Translations under genes and position numbers: made by a program
Notes under the pieces: model-generated
Databases searched by the model: none
Told to the model about the DNA's origin: nothing
Seen by the model: the letters and a program-made list of their open reading frames with translations, nothing else
Shown: one piece after another, positions 18,574-27,315 of the stretch
Numbering within the stretch: position 1 is the first letter of the stretch
Layout of the letters: each line of letters begins with the position of its first letter
NCBI GenBank assembly: GCA_015295945.1
Contig: DVED01000006.1
Location: 1 to 42,625 of the forward strand
Source: Oscillatoriales cyanobacterium M59_W2019_021
GTDB lineage: Bacteria > Cyanobacteriota > Cyanobacteriia > Cyanobacteriales > Geitlerinemataceae
Direction of reading: 5' to 3'
Length of the DNA stretch: 42,625 nt

Positions 18574-19989
18574 TTAAAAATCTCCAGGTAAGGTGGCAAA
18601 GTTACCCGCACTTAAAGCACCCGGTTGAATTCCGGCAACGACGCCGAGAATTTGCCCGGTTGCGACTTCGCGAATGGCGGTATTGCTCCCCGACGCATCT
18701 AAGGCAATTCCGGCAAAGGTGAGTCCGTTGGTCAGGGCGATCGCATCTTGTCCGGCGGTAAAGTCAGCGATAATATCAGCAGCCGCGACGCTGGGGGCAG
18801 CAGTTGCCGATCGCAGAATAAATAAATCGTTCCCGGCTTCACCCGTGAGAACATCCGTGCCGAAGTCGCCGGATAATTGGTCGTCTCCCTCTCCACCAAA
18901 TAGGGAATCGTTATCCTGTCCGCCGCGTACGATGTCGTTTCCGGCATTCCCGTAAACTAAATCGTTACCGTCGCCGCCTTCGATACGATCGTTGTCGCGA
19001 CCCCCCAGAAGAAAATCGTCGCCGAGATTGCCAAGAATGCGATCGTTACCGATATTCCCGACAACAGTATCGTTACTTGCAGAACCTTGGATAATATCGT
19101 CGCCATCTAAAGCTCGAACAACCAGGTTTCCAACTTGAGCGGCATCGAGAACGATCGTATCGGCATCAGTAGAGAGGTTGAAAAAAAGACCGTCGGGACC
19201 GAAGGGAAAAGGCGTGGCTCCGGGAGTGAAGAAGTTGAGGGTGTAGTTGCTGTCTCGACCATTCAAAACATCGAGATCTACAAAGTACGTTCCGGGTTGT
19301 AGAGTTCGATCGATGGAAGCTGGCTGACTCTGAGTGCTAGCCAGCGTTCCCGAGTTAGTCCTGGCGAGAACTTCATTGTCTTCGACAGCATTGTTACCGT
19401 TGAGATCCTGAATCAGACGGACGACTGTCTGCGCTCTCGTTCCAGTCAAGGTTACGCTGACATCAGCGGGTCGATCGAGGGAGAAACGATAGTAATCGGT
19501 TGCATCGAGGCGAGGGATTCCCACAAAATCCGAGAACGTCCGGCTCCCATTGAGAATACCCAGATCGGTAGCTTGACTCATCACATTACCCGGATCGACG
19601 GCTAACGTGCCAACTGGGGTATTCGTCAAAGTGAGAGAATAGCCAGAACTGCGTCTAACTCCAGCACGACCATCAACTTGAATAAAGTAAGTTCCAGCGG
19701 GCAAGTCAACATTGATCGCCCCATCGCTCGAGATGGTGGGAACGATAAAATCCGTGGCTAACGTTTCATCAGAGTCAATAACATCATTGTTATTGAAATC
19801 GCGGATGATGTTTAAATCTACAGAATCACCCGTGACAATCGCGGCAGCATTGAGGCGACTACTGCGATCGAGGGTCACTCGATAAAAATCGAACCGATCT
19901 TCAGTATTAACTGAATCGGCAAATGAAACTCGACCGATAAGAGCGCCAATATCTAGTGCCGCGCTCATTCGATTTCCCGGATCTGCCAT
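18574..19989 (-). CDS. PPC-domain and RTX calcium-binding protein
   Basis: A 471-residue protein. Two bacterial pre-peptidase C-terminal (PPC) beta domains come first, at residues about 1-125 and 130-255, each opening with DPGN-MS-A-DIG/LG and holding a DFYRVTLDR or DYYRFSLDR strand and a Tyr-Phe-(Val/Ile)-Asp segment. Residues about 300-385 carry about nine RTX nonapeptides such as NIGNDRILG, GDGNDLVYG and NAGNDIVRG. The tail AADIIADFTAGQDAIALTNG is typical of RTX proteins in cyanobacteria. No protease domain is present although PPC domains usually accompany one. There is no Sec signal, so type I secretion is the likely route. It is a second RTX protein in the same 10-kb block as 9960-10799. 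Confidence 0.88.
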   Translation of the reverse strand: MADPGNRMSAALDIGALIGRVSFADSVNTEDRFDFYRVTLDRSSRLNAAAIVTGDSVDLNIIRDFNNNDVIDSDETLATDFIVPTISSDGAINVDLPAGTYFIQVDGRAGVRRSSGYSLTLTNTPVGTLAVDPGNVMSQATDLGILNGSRTFSDFVGIPRLDATDYYRFSLDRPADVSVTLTGTRAQTVVRLIQDLNGNNAVEDNEVLARTNSGTLASTQSQPASIDRTLQPGTYFVDLDVLNGRDSNYTLNFFTPGATPFPFGPDGLFFNLSTDADTIVLDAAQVGNLVVRALDGDDIIQGSASNDTVVGNIGNDRILGNLGDDFLLGGRDNDRIEGGDGNDLVYGNAGNDIVRGGQDNDSLFGGEGDDQLSGDFGTDVLTGEAGNDLFILRSATAAPSVAAADIIADFTAGQDAIALTNGLTFAGIALDASGSNTAIREVATGQILGVVAGIQPGALSAGNFATLPGDF

Positions 19990-20234
19990 ATGTTTGACCT
20001 ATGCTTACCCAAATTAGTTGTTGGGTTCGAGATTTGACTGTCCTAAGTTAACAAACGGATCTTCAAGATTGTGTGAAGACAGTCGGTAATTGGGTAAAGA
20101 TTCTGTAAAGAGGACTGGCTATTTCCGTATATTTAACTAAATTTAGCTGTTACAGCCGTTCCTAGGGTCACCGACAGCCACAATATCGGTAATACTTCCT
20201 CGATCGTCTGTATCCGTTGCTACGGTGGTTAACC

Positions 20235-21146
20235 TTACAACAATCCCCCTTTAGCTAACCAAATCAGTTTCTTGGGGGGAATGCGATTGTGAATACTGAC
20301 TCGGGGAATGTGATAGGGACTTTTGAGGCGATCGAGTTTGAGCATTTGGTTGTTATAAATATACCCAGATAAATGATATTTTGCCACGATTTTTTCGACA
20401 CGATCGTCAGCATCGCCAAAGGGATAGGCAACGTGGCGAGCAACGGTGCGATCAGGATCTAAATTTCCCGTACAGTCTCGTAAAATTTGTTGAGCTTTTG
20501 ACAGATCGATTTCTAGTTTATCGTCGCTTAATTCGCTAAAATTAGTGTGGTTAGAACCGTGAGATTGTAGATCGTAGTAGCCTTTTTGAAATCCATCGCG
20601 CAACTCTTCGCAAGTGGCATGGGGTAACTGTAAGCCTTCTTTTCCCATAAAGGGAGGATTGACAAACCAGACAATTTTAATTTTTTTGCCGTATTTTTGT
20701 TCTAGGTTTTCGGCGATCTCCATTAAACTAAAATGAGCGCTGGTATAGCCGTCGTCGGTAGAAATCATGACCCGTTTTTGTCCGCGATGTTCTGGAGGAA
20801 TGGGTAAGCGATCGGGTTTAACAAAATAATCGTAGAGTTCTTGAGTGGTTAAAAACCAATAGTTTTGCTGGATGAGAGATTCGAGAACGAGTTGTAAATC
20901 TTGTTTGGTGTAGTCGCCATCGAGAACGGGACGTTGGGGCGGGCGATCGCTCGGTTTCTCCAAATCGACGATATCGTGAAACCCGAAAATTGTCACTTCT
21001 TCGACGGTTAACTCGATAATAACTTTATAAAGAAAGAGTCCGAATACAAAAGCTATTAGCGCGACGACCGCTCGCTCTTGGCGGCGGTTTAAGCGAGTTT
21101 TCAACCAATTTTTGTAGTTTTTTAGAACTAAATAAAACCCGAACAT
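20235..21146 (-). CDS. Membrane-anchored polysaccharide deacetylase-like protein
   Basis: A 303-residue protein with one membrane helix at about 28-46 and an extracytoplasmic NodB-type domain. The metal-site motifs are visible: STDDGY (Asp131/Asp132), SHGSNH (His196 and His200), and VAYPFG near 245. NodB-fold enzymes remove N- or O-acetyl groups from polysaccharides such as peptidoglycan or exopolysaccharide; the substrate here is unknown. It is divergent from the large glycosyltransferase-methyltransferase gene with a 150-bp shared gap, which suggests a joint role in an exported glycan, though this is inference. Confidence 0.87.
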   Translation of the reverse strand: MFGFYLVLKNYKNWLKTRLNRRQERAVVALIAFVFGLFLYKVIIELTVEEVTIFGFHDIVDLEKPSDRPPQRPVLDGDYTKQDLQLVLESLIQQNYWFLTTQELYDYFVKPDRLPIPPEHRGQKRVMISTDDGYTSAHFSLMEIAENLEQKYGKKIKIVWFVNPPFMGKEGLQLPHATCEELRDGFQKGYYDLQSHGSNHTNFSELSDDKLEIDLSKAQQILRDCTGNLDPDRTVARHVAYPFGDADDRVEKIVAKYHLSGYIYNNQMLKLDRLKSPYHIPRVSIHNRIPPKKLIWLAKGGLL

Positions 21147-21260
21147 AGATAACGATCAAACGATTAACTTTGAGAATTAGAATAGTCGGTTAAAATCAAA
21201 ACAGAAAATTGGGAATCGGGACGGGAAAAAATTTGGGAAGATCGATCGTCGATCCGAGTT

Positions 21261-21266
21261 TATAAT
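21261..21266 (+). promoter_or_regulatory. Possible -10 box upstream of the GT4 fusion gene
   Basis: A perfect TATAAT, 30 bases before the ATG at 21297. No convincing -35 hexamer lies at 16-18 bases upstream. Confidence 0.35.
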
Positions 21267-21296
21267 TGAAAGAATCGACGCTGACTCCGCTTCCCA

Positions 21297-24200
21297 ATGC
21301 CTTTTTCCCAACTTTCCCCTCCAAACACCCCAACAACAACGGTTCTACTGTACACTGACGATCCAGGAGTTGGCGGCGTTGCCCAATACAATCATGCCAT
21401 TCTCATGGGTTTGTTGGCACGGGGATATCGGGTGGTTTCGGTGCAGGGGAAAGCGGAAAATCCCCTCATCGACGCCCAAAAAAACTTCGGCATCTGCCAC
21501 GAATGGCTGGATTTCGATACTGTGCGGGAGTTCAACCGGGTAGTATCGGACACGGAGACAGCAACGGCAATTTTGAACAAAACGCAGCCCCATCTGATTT
21601 TCTTCAGCGATGCTTGCCCCTTTTCCAACTTAGGCGCGAAACAGGTTGCAACAAAATTGGGAATTCCCTATATTGCCACGATCGGGTTCGTTTCTGGTAA
21701 TCTTTCCCACCATTTTGGGAAAGATGTCGATGCGACGCCGTATCTCAATGCCTTATCTCGCGCTTACAATGCCGCTAAAACAATAATTGCGGTTTCTCAA
21801 GACAATCTACATTTAATGTGTCAATTGTATGGACTGAAGAGCGATCGCGGTCAAGTCATTCACTACGGACGACCGGAACACTATTTTATCCCGCGAAACC
21901 CGGACGTGCGCGATCGCCTGCGAACTGAATTAGATATCCCCAAAGATGCCGTAGTTTGTCTCACCGTTGCCCGTTTAGAAGCCATCAAAGGCTATCAATA
22001 CCAACTGGAAGCTTTGCGCCAATTACAACAATCTCCGATGTGGGAAAACCTCTATTTCGTCTGGATTGGTGAAGGGATTTTAAAGGCGGAAATTGAGGCA
22101 AGAATTCGAGAATTCGGCGATCGGGTTAAACTGTTGGGACAGCGATGGGATGTTGCTGACTGGCAGGATGCGGCGGATATTTTCGTGTTGCCGTCGGAGT
22201 TAGAAGGAATGCCGTTGGCGATTATGGAAGCAATGGCGAAGGGAAATCCGGTTATCGCGTCAGCAGTCAGTGGCATTCCTGAAGAGTTGGGAGCAACGGG
22301 ATATTTACTGCCCGATCCTAACGAGAATCCCCAAGGAACGATCGACGAATTAGCTAAAACGATCGCCACTTGGATGGCAAATTCCCAACTGCGGCAAACC
22401 TTGGGAGAAGCGGGTCAAAAACGGGCGCAAATGATGTTTCGGGAGGAGAGAATGGTATCAGAAACCTTGGGAATTGTCGATCGCGCTTTACTTCCCGATG
22501 GCGATTATGTTTCCCCCGGATTGGAAATCGTCCGTCCCGATACCGCTTTTCCTAACATGATTTTGGGAGATCCTCAAACTTGTCCTTGGCAATATTTGCG
22601 GCGGGAAATTCCCCACAATTGGTACGTCGATTCTCGCAACTCGATCGTTGGTTTTCTCAGTCGGGATGAAGCGCACATTCTCTACAATACCGCTTTACAA
22701 TTTAAAGGCAAGCGAGCTTTAGAAATTGGGTGTTGGATGGGATGGTCGGCGTGTCATCTGGCGTTGGCAGGGGTCGAATTAGATGTGGTCGATCCCCTGT
22801 TGGAACGATCGCAATTTTATCAAAGCGTTAGTCAATCTTTAGAAGCGGCAGGAGTTATCGATCGCGTTAACTTGGTTCCCGGATACAGTCCGCAACGGGT
22901 GAAAGAATTAGCACAACAAGAATGCCGGATTTGGTCGTTAATTTTCATAGACGGCAACCACGAATCGCCAGGTCCATTAGAAGATGCGATCGCTTGTGAA
23001 CCCTACGCCGCCGCCGATGCTGCCATCCTCTTCCACGATCTCGCCTCTCCCGAGGTTGCCGAAGGTTTGGATTATTTAAAACAACAGGGTTGGAATACTT
23101 TAATCTATCAAACTATGCAAATTATGGGAATTGCATGGCGCGGCAACGTCCAACCGATCGTTCATCAACCCGACCCCTCTATTTCTTGGCAACTTCCCGA
23201 GCATTTAAAAGGTTACGAAGTGAGTGGGATTTCACAACCCTCTGGCGATACAAGTTTAGAGGAATTATTAGCGGCGATCGAATGTCTTTCTCTTCCTGAG
23301 ATTCTACCCAAAATTGGAGAAAATTACAACTTACTTTCCCAATTGCACCCCCAAGGAAAAACCGCGTATATCCAAGAAAATTGGGAACGAGTTCTGGAAA
23401 TTTATACCCAAATTATCGAGTTAAATCCTGCATCGGCGATCGCCCATAGCTACCTCAGCGTCGCCTACTGGCAACATCATAATATGCCTAAAAGTCTTTA
23501 CCATCATTTCCTCGCCAACGCTGCACCAACTTGGATTGAAGATTCCCAAAGCGAAGAATTCCAGTCTCTTCTCGCTGCCGTTCGACCTTATACCTTGCTA
23601 AGTCGAGAACGGTTATTTTCCTTATATGCTTTAGCGAAGCAAATCTGCATCGACGATATCCCCGGTAATTTTGTGGAATGCGGAACCTATCGCGGCGGAA
23701 CGGCAGCAATGCTAGCATCCGTTGTCCGTCGTTACAGCTTGCGTCCTCGAAAAGTTTATGCTTTCGATACTTTTGAAGGAATGCCAGAACCGACGGAGTT
23801 CGATCGCCATCAAGGGATTCCCGCCAACGATACTGACTGGGGAGAAGGCACTTTGAAAGCGCCGATCGACGAGTATTTAGCGGTAGTTTGCAACGCCTTA
23901 GATGTGCGTAATTTTGTTGTTGCGGTACCGGGATTGTTTGCCGATACTCTATCGGAAAACAAAGCAAAAATTGGCGCTATTGCCTTACTCCACGCCGACG
24001 GAGATTGGTACGAATCCACGATGGATATTTTCAACAATTTATACGATTCTGTCGTAGCCGAAGGATTTATTCAAATTGACGATTACGGTCATTGGGAAGG
24101 TTGTCGGCAAGCCATTCGCGAGATCGATCGCCGCCTTCACGCTGCATTTCCCCTTCGAAGAATCGACAATACCGGGGTTTGGTTCCGTAAATCCGATCCC

Positions 24201-24713
24201 GCCATTCCCGACTGCAATTATTGGAGAAATTTATATGGAATTGCCCAAATTTCCTACAAACAAGGTCGCATTGCCGAAACTCAAAAACTCGTTCGATCGA
24301 TCTTAAAACTCGTTCCCGATTTACTCCCCGCCGAAGAATTATTAGAAGCGATCAATCCTCAACCGCAAACTCCTCAGATCGACATCAAAGAAGAGTATCG
24401 ATTACGCGAGATTAACCTCATCGCTTTTCCCGATTGGAACCAACCCGAAGACCAACTCGAAGCCAGTTTAATCGAACTGTTAACGCAAATTTTAACCCAT
24501 CCCGATCGCGATCGCCTCTGCCTGTTAATCGACACCAGCAATACCGATCCAGAAACCGCCGATTTAGCCATTTCCAGCGTTCTGATGTACTTACTCACCG
24601 AAACCGATCCCGATCCCGGCGATGCCGAACCGGAAATCACTTTATTAAAACCTCTATCTATCGATCAATGGCAACAATTATTACCTGAAATTTCCGCACA
24701 AATTCTGATGTAA
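21297..24713 (+). CDS. GT4 glycosyltransferase fused to two methyltransferase domains
   Basis: A 1138-residue protein. Residues about 10-400 are a GT4-type (GT-B fold) glycosyltransferase, with DDPGVGGVAQYNHAILMGLL and the sugar-nucleotide motif LPSELEGMPLAIMEAMAKGN near 298. Residues about 465-610 are a class I SAM methyltransferase-like domain (ALEIGCWMGWSACHLAL; FIDGNHESPGPLEDA; ILFHDL). A TPR-like segment lies at about 690-740. Residues about 785-960 are a TylF/macrocin-O-methyltransferase-like domain (NFVECGTYRGGTAAM; LLHADGDWYESTMD; IDDYGHWEGCRQAI). The last roughly 110 residues (INLIAFPDWNQPEDQLE onward) resemble a C-terminal module I recall from large cyanobacterial glycan proteins. 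It probably acts on a surface glycan or secondary metabolite by adding a sugar and methyl groups. Confidence 0.85.
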   Translation: MPFSQLSPPNTPTTTVLLYTDDPGVGGVAQYNHAILMGLLARGYRVVSVQGKAENPLIDAQKNFGICHEWLDFDTVREFNRVVSDTETATAILNKTQPHLIFFSDACPFSNLGAKQVATKLGIPYIATIGFVSGNLSHHFGKDVDATPYLNALSRAYNAAKTIIAVSQDNLHLMCQLYGLKSDRGQVIHYGRPEHYFIPRNPDVRDRLRTELDIPKDAVVCLTVARLEAIKGYQYQLEALRQLQQSPMWENLYFVWIGEGILKAEIEARIREFGDRVKLLGQRWDVADWQDAADIFVLPSELEGMPLAIMEAMAKGNPVIASAVSGIPEELGATGYLLPDPNENPQGTIDELAKTIATWMANSQLRQTLGEAGQKRAQMMFREERMVSETLGIVDRALLPDGDYVSPGLEIVRPDTAFPNMILGDPQTCPWQYLRREIPHNWYVDSRNSIVGFLSRDEAHILYNTALQFKGKRALEIGCWMGWSACHLALAGVELDVVDPLLERSQFYQSVSQSLEAAGVIDRVNLVPGYSPQRVKELAQQECRIWSLIFIDGNHESPGPLEDAIACEPYAAADAAILFHDLASPEVAEGLDYLKQQGWNTLIYQTMQIMGIAWRGNVQPIVHQPDPSISWQLPEHLKGYEVSGISQPSGDTSLEELLAAIECLSLPEILPKIGENYNLLSQLHPQGKTAYIQENWERVLEIYTQIIELNPASAIAHSYLSVAYWQHHNMPKSLYHHFLANAAPTWIEDSQSEEFQSLLAAVRPYTLLSRERLFSLYALAKQICIDDIPGNFVECGTYRGGTAAMLASVVRRYSLRPRKVYAFDTFEGMPEPTEFDRHQGIPANDTDWGEGTLKAPIDEYLAVVCNALDVRNFVVAVPGLFADTLSENKAKIGAIALLHADGDWYESTMDIFNNLYDSVVAEGFIQIDDYGHWEGCRQAIREIDRRLHAAFPLRRIDNTGVWFRKSDPAIPDCNYWRNLYGIAQISYKQGRIAETQKLVRSILKLVPDLLPAEELLEAINPQPQTPQIDIKEEYRLREINLIAFPDWNQPEDQLEASLIELLTQILTHPDRDRLCLLIDTSNTDPETADLAISSVLMYLLTETDPDPGDAEPEITLLKPLSIDQWQQLLPEISAQILM

Positions 24714-24832
24714 TGAGTGGGACTTAGACATCACTATAATATCACTATCAAACACGGCTGGCACATCGGTCAAACTATTCCGTGCTTACGAAGATTATCA
24801 AGACGCTTTGCTTCGTCCCATTCATATTACAT
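24714..24832 (-). pseudogene. Remnant of a BrnT-type toxin gene
   Basis: On the minus strand the sequence reads ATG, TAA, then YEWDEAKRLDNLRKHGI, then after a one-base shift SLTDVPAVFDSDIIVM. The pattern (K)YEWDE-K-NLRKHGI-F-DV--VFD is that of BrnT-family ribonuclease toxins of type II toxin-antitoxin systems. Three lesions are visible: codon 2 is a stop (probably AAA to TAA), a frameshift follows the KHG motif, and the 3' half (family length about 90 residues) is missing where the gene meets the end of the upstream glycosyltransferase gene. No brnA antitoxin partner was found. Confidence 0.7.
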
Positions 24833-25124
24833 AACGGTCGTACTCACCAGACTCACATAGGCTGAGATAGCTCCGCATAATACTCAAAAGTTCTGGTGCA
24901 GCCCACAGGAATCTTTATGCTGTTCGAGCAAACTTGCATAGACATCTGGGAATACAGTGGGCATATTGAGATTTATCCTAAAGAACGAAATGAACGTTTA
25001 TCTTCACCCATCAGGCGATCGCGATAATGATGTGTTTCGTTTCTCAACGTACCCTACAATTTTGAAAAAATAAGATAACACAAAACAGGGATAAACCCCA
25101 AACCCCAAACCCCAAATAACTAAA
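24833..25124. other. Degenerate stretch between brnT remnant and pgsA
   Basis: It holds a diverged family A repeat (25025-25057) and three CCCCAAA heptamers (25092-25114). A 36-codon plus-strand frame at 24917-25027 (MLFEQTCIDIWEYSGHIEIY...) has an AGGA 8 bases upstream, and a minus-strand segment reads NMPTVFPDVYASLLEQHKDS. Both look protein-like but overlap each other and have no recognised family, so I call neither. Confidence 0.4.
25025..25057 (-). repeat. Interspersed repeat family A, diverged copy
   Basis: Read on the minus strand it begins GTAGGGTACGTTGAGAAACG and ends CACATCATTA. It matches the family A copies at about 27 of 33 positions. Confidence 0.55.
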
Positions 25125-25646
25125 ATGACCCTTGCCACGTGGATTACCTTCTCCCGCCTGTTAGGCATTCCCTTCCTACTCTATTTCCTGCACGATCCCA
25201 CCCCAACGCATCGATGGGTGAGTTTAGCCATTTTCCTCGTCGTCGCCAGTACCGACTGGTTGGATGGCTATATCGCCCGACGGTTCGACCAAGTGACCGA
25301 TTTGGGCAAATTCCTCGATCCCCTCGTCGATAAATTGCTGGTGTTAGGGGCCTTTCTGGCACTGATCGAATTGCAGCAAGTCCCCGCCTGGGGAGTATTT
25401 TTGATTTTGGCACGGGAATTGACGATCGCCGGATGGCGCGTCAGTCAAACCACCATCTCCGGTGCGAACATCTGGGGCAAATTGAAAACCGTAACGCAAA
25501 TCGGGGTGATCGCCCTCTTAATCTCTCCTTTCTCTGCCCAGTGGCGTTTTCCGTCTCTCATCGCTTTCTGGGTCGCCGTTGCTATCACCCTCGTGTCAGG
25601 GATGATTTACTTGTTGCCGCGAGCAACTGCCGAAGAGAAAGTATGA
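25125..25646 (+). CDS. pgsA: CDP-diacylglycerol-glycerol-3-P phosphatidyltransferase
   Basis: A 173-residue integral membrane protein. The CDP-alcohol phosphatidyltransferase signature is complete: DWLDGYIARRFDQVTDLGKF followed by LDPLVD (residues about 44-69, pattern D-x2-DG-x2-AR-x8-G-x3-D-x3-D). Four or five hydrophobic helices surround it. PgsA makes phosphatidylglycerol phosphate from CDP-diacylglycerol; phosphatidylglycerol is the only major phospholipid of cyanobacteria and is needed by the photosystems. The start ATG gives the standard TLATWITFSRLLGIPF N-terminus. Its stop codon overlaps the first of two palindromes (25646-25727). Confidence 0.92.
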   Translation: MTLATWITFSRLLGIPFLLYFLHDPTPTHRWVSLAIFLVVASTDWLDGYIARRFDQVTDLGKFLDPLVDKLLVLGAFLALIELQQVPAWGVFLILARELTIAGWRVSQTTISGANIWGKLKTVTQIGVIALLISPFSAQWRFPSLIAFWVAVAITLVSGMIYLLPRATAEEKV

Positions 25647-25727
25647 TGTCATAAAGCCATGACATAAAGACTCTAGACCCAGATAGATGGGCAGATCTTA
25701 ATGTCATCGATTTATGACATTAAGATC
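25646..25727. promoter_or_regulatory. Paired ATGTCAT-N6-ATGACAT palindromes
   Basis: The same dyad occurs twice, 55 bp apart. The first is ATGTCAT (25646-25652), 6 bases, ATGACAT (25659-25665). The second is ATGTCAT (25701-25707), 6 bases, ATGACAT (25714-25720), extended to a 14-bp perfect stem GATCTTAATGTCAT / ATGACATTAAGATC (25694-25727). No T-run follows, so a simple terminator is not obvious. The arrangement suits a dimeric DNA-binding regulator acting on the DUF4912 gene that starts about 195 bp downstream, or two RNA hairpins ending the pgsA message. Confidence 0.55.
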
Positions 25728-25921
25728 CCCATTTTCCTTGAAAAATCGTCAATCCCCGTAAAATCAGCCTTGTAGCCCCCTTGATCCCCTTAAGGCTTTC
25801 ATGCAAGATATACCTAGTGACGCGATCCCCATCGATCCCAAAAAAATCAGGTTTTAAGCATAGCTTTAACAAAAACCATGATAGGGAACCGCCCAAGTCA
25901 TCGTTACTGGAGGCCAAAATC

Positions 25922-27154
25922 ATGGCAGAAGACAATTCATATCTAGAAGAGATGACATTGCGGCAACTCCGCCGAGTTGCCAGCAAATACGGAATCTCTC
26001 GCTACAGCCGGATGCGGAAATCGCAACTCTTGGCTGCGATCCAAAACGTTCAGCCCGCCAACCCATCGATTAGTCCATCTCGCACCCTGGAGGCACAAGA
26101 AGAAGTGGAAGCCGCAAAATTTGAACTCGGTCAAGACGATCTCACCGGTGGCGAACTGGCTTCGGTCGATGTAGGATTAGCCGAACTCCCCGAAGGCTAC
26201 GGCGCCAGCCGCATCGTCCTGTTACCTCGCGATCCCCAATGGGCGTACTGCTACTGGGACATCCCCAACGATCGTAAAGAAGACCTGCGTCGCCAAGGCG
26301 GACAACAACTCGCCCTGCGGATTTACGACGTTACCGATATCAACATCGAATTCCAAAGACCCCACAGCGTTCAAGAGTATCCCTGCGACGAACTGGCGCG
26401 GGAATGGTACTTGCCGATTCCGGTGAGCGATCGCGACTACGTTGCCGAAATCGGCTATCGCTGCGCTGACGGTCGCTGGTTGGTTCTCGCCCGTTCTGCC
26501 ACCGTTCGCATTCCCCCCGTCTATCCCTCGGACTGGATCGAAGACAAATTCATGACCATCACCTGGGAAGAAGACTTGCGGGGCAAAACCTTTGTGGAAT
26601 TGGTTCCTCCCAGCAAGCGGGGTATGGCAGTCGATGCAGCCGGCAACCCCATCTACGACCAAATCTTCGGCATGGCAGAATCCGCCGAAGCGATGCGGGT
26701 CGCGGGTTCGCTGTTCGGTTCCATGCACCAAGTTCCCGAACAAGCCATCAGTTCTTACATCTTCCCCTCGGGTGTGGGGATGTGGGCAGTTCCCACCACT
26801 TCCGGTATGGGCATGACCATGTCCGGCGTGGGAATGTCGGGAGTTGGCTTCGGAGCTTCCGCACCGCCGATTCGTCCTCGCAAGTTCTGGTTGGTTGCCG
26901 ATGCCGAACTGATCGTGTACGGCGCCACCGAACCCGACGCCACGGTCACGGTTGGCGGTCGTCCCATCAAACTGAATCCCGACGGTACGTTCCGCTTCCA
27001 GATGTCCTTCCAAGACGGCGTAATCGATTATCCGATCGTTGCGGTGGCGGCAGACGGCGAACAAACCCGATCGATCCACATGAACTTCGAGCGCGAAACC
27101 CCGTCTCGACACACCAATACGAAGGAAGAAGCCGTCTTAGAGTGGTTTGCTTAA
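25922..27154 (+). CDS. DUF4912 protein with Rho-N-like N-terminal domain
   Basis: A 410-residue protein starting at ATG 25922. Residues about 7-41 (EEMTLRQLRRVASKYGISRY ... KSQLLAAI) form a SAP/Rho-N-terminal-type helical module. Residues about 92-200 match DUF4912 (SRIVLLPRDPQWAYCYWDIP, LRIYDVT, REWYLPIP, DYVAEIGY). A second beta domain follows at about 315-390 (KFWLVADAELIVYGATEPDA). Between them is a Gly/Met-rich linker (SGMGMTMSGVGMSGVGFG). Cyanobacterial DUF4912 proteins are of unknown function. High GC and strong codon regularity suggest good expression. A clear terminator follows at 27193. The open frame continues upstream to 25781 but that part crosses intergenic sequence. Confidence 0.85.
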   Translation: MAEDNSYLEEMTLRQLRRVASKYGISRYSRMRKSQLLAAIQNVQPANPSISPSRTLEAQEEVEAAKFELGQDDLTGGELASVDVGLAELPEGYGASRIVLLPRDPQWAYCYWDIPNDRKEDLRRQGGQQLALRIYDVTDINIEFQRPHSVQEYPCDELAREWYLPIPVSDRDYVAEIGYRCADGRWLVLARSATVRIPPVYPSDWIEDKFMTITWEEDLRGKTFVELVPPSKRGMAVDAAGNPIYDQIFGMAESAEAMRVAGSLFGSMHQVPEQAISSYIFPSGVGMWAVPTTSGMGMTMSGVGMSGVGFGASAPPIRPRKFWLVADAELIVYGATEPDATVTVGGRPIKLNPDGTFRFQMSFQDGVIDYPIVAVAADGEQTRSIHMNFERETPSRHTNTKEEAVLEWFA

Positions 27155-27192
27155 TTCCTGAGTTCGACCCATAAATCATCTTCGCTTTATAT

Positions 27193-27222
27193 CCCCCGAT
27201 TTCGATCGGGGGTTTATTATTT
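27193..27222 (+). terminator. Intrinsic terminator after the DUF4912 gene
   Basis: CCCCCGAT-TTCG-ATCGGGGG gives an 8-bp perfect stem with a TTCG loop, followed by TTTATTATTT. Confidence 0.85.
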
Positions 27223-27315
27223 GAAGGAGTTCGGGAGTTTTTTTAAGGCAGAAGGAAGGCAAGAAGGGAGGGAATGAGGGGATAAGCAACTAACCACTAA
27301 CTACTAACAAATGCT

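Noticed and set aside
24917-25027. 36-codon plus-strand frame with AGGA upstream
   Set aside because: There is no recognisable family, and the stop lies in a diverged repeat; the surrounding region looks degenerate on both strands.
26222-27112. 296-codon minus-strand frame opposite the DUF4912 gene
   Set aside because: It is a shadow frame of a high-GC gene; its translation is His/Gly/Arg-rich without motifs, whereas the plus strand shows DUF4912 features and a terminator.
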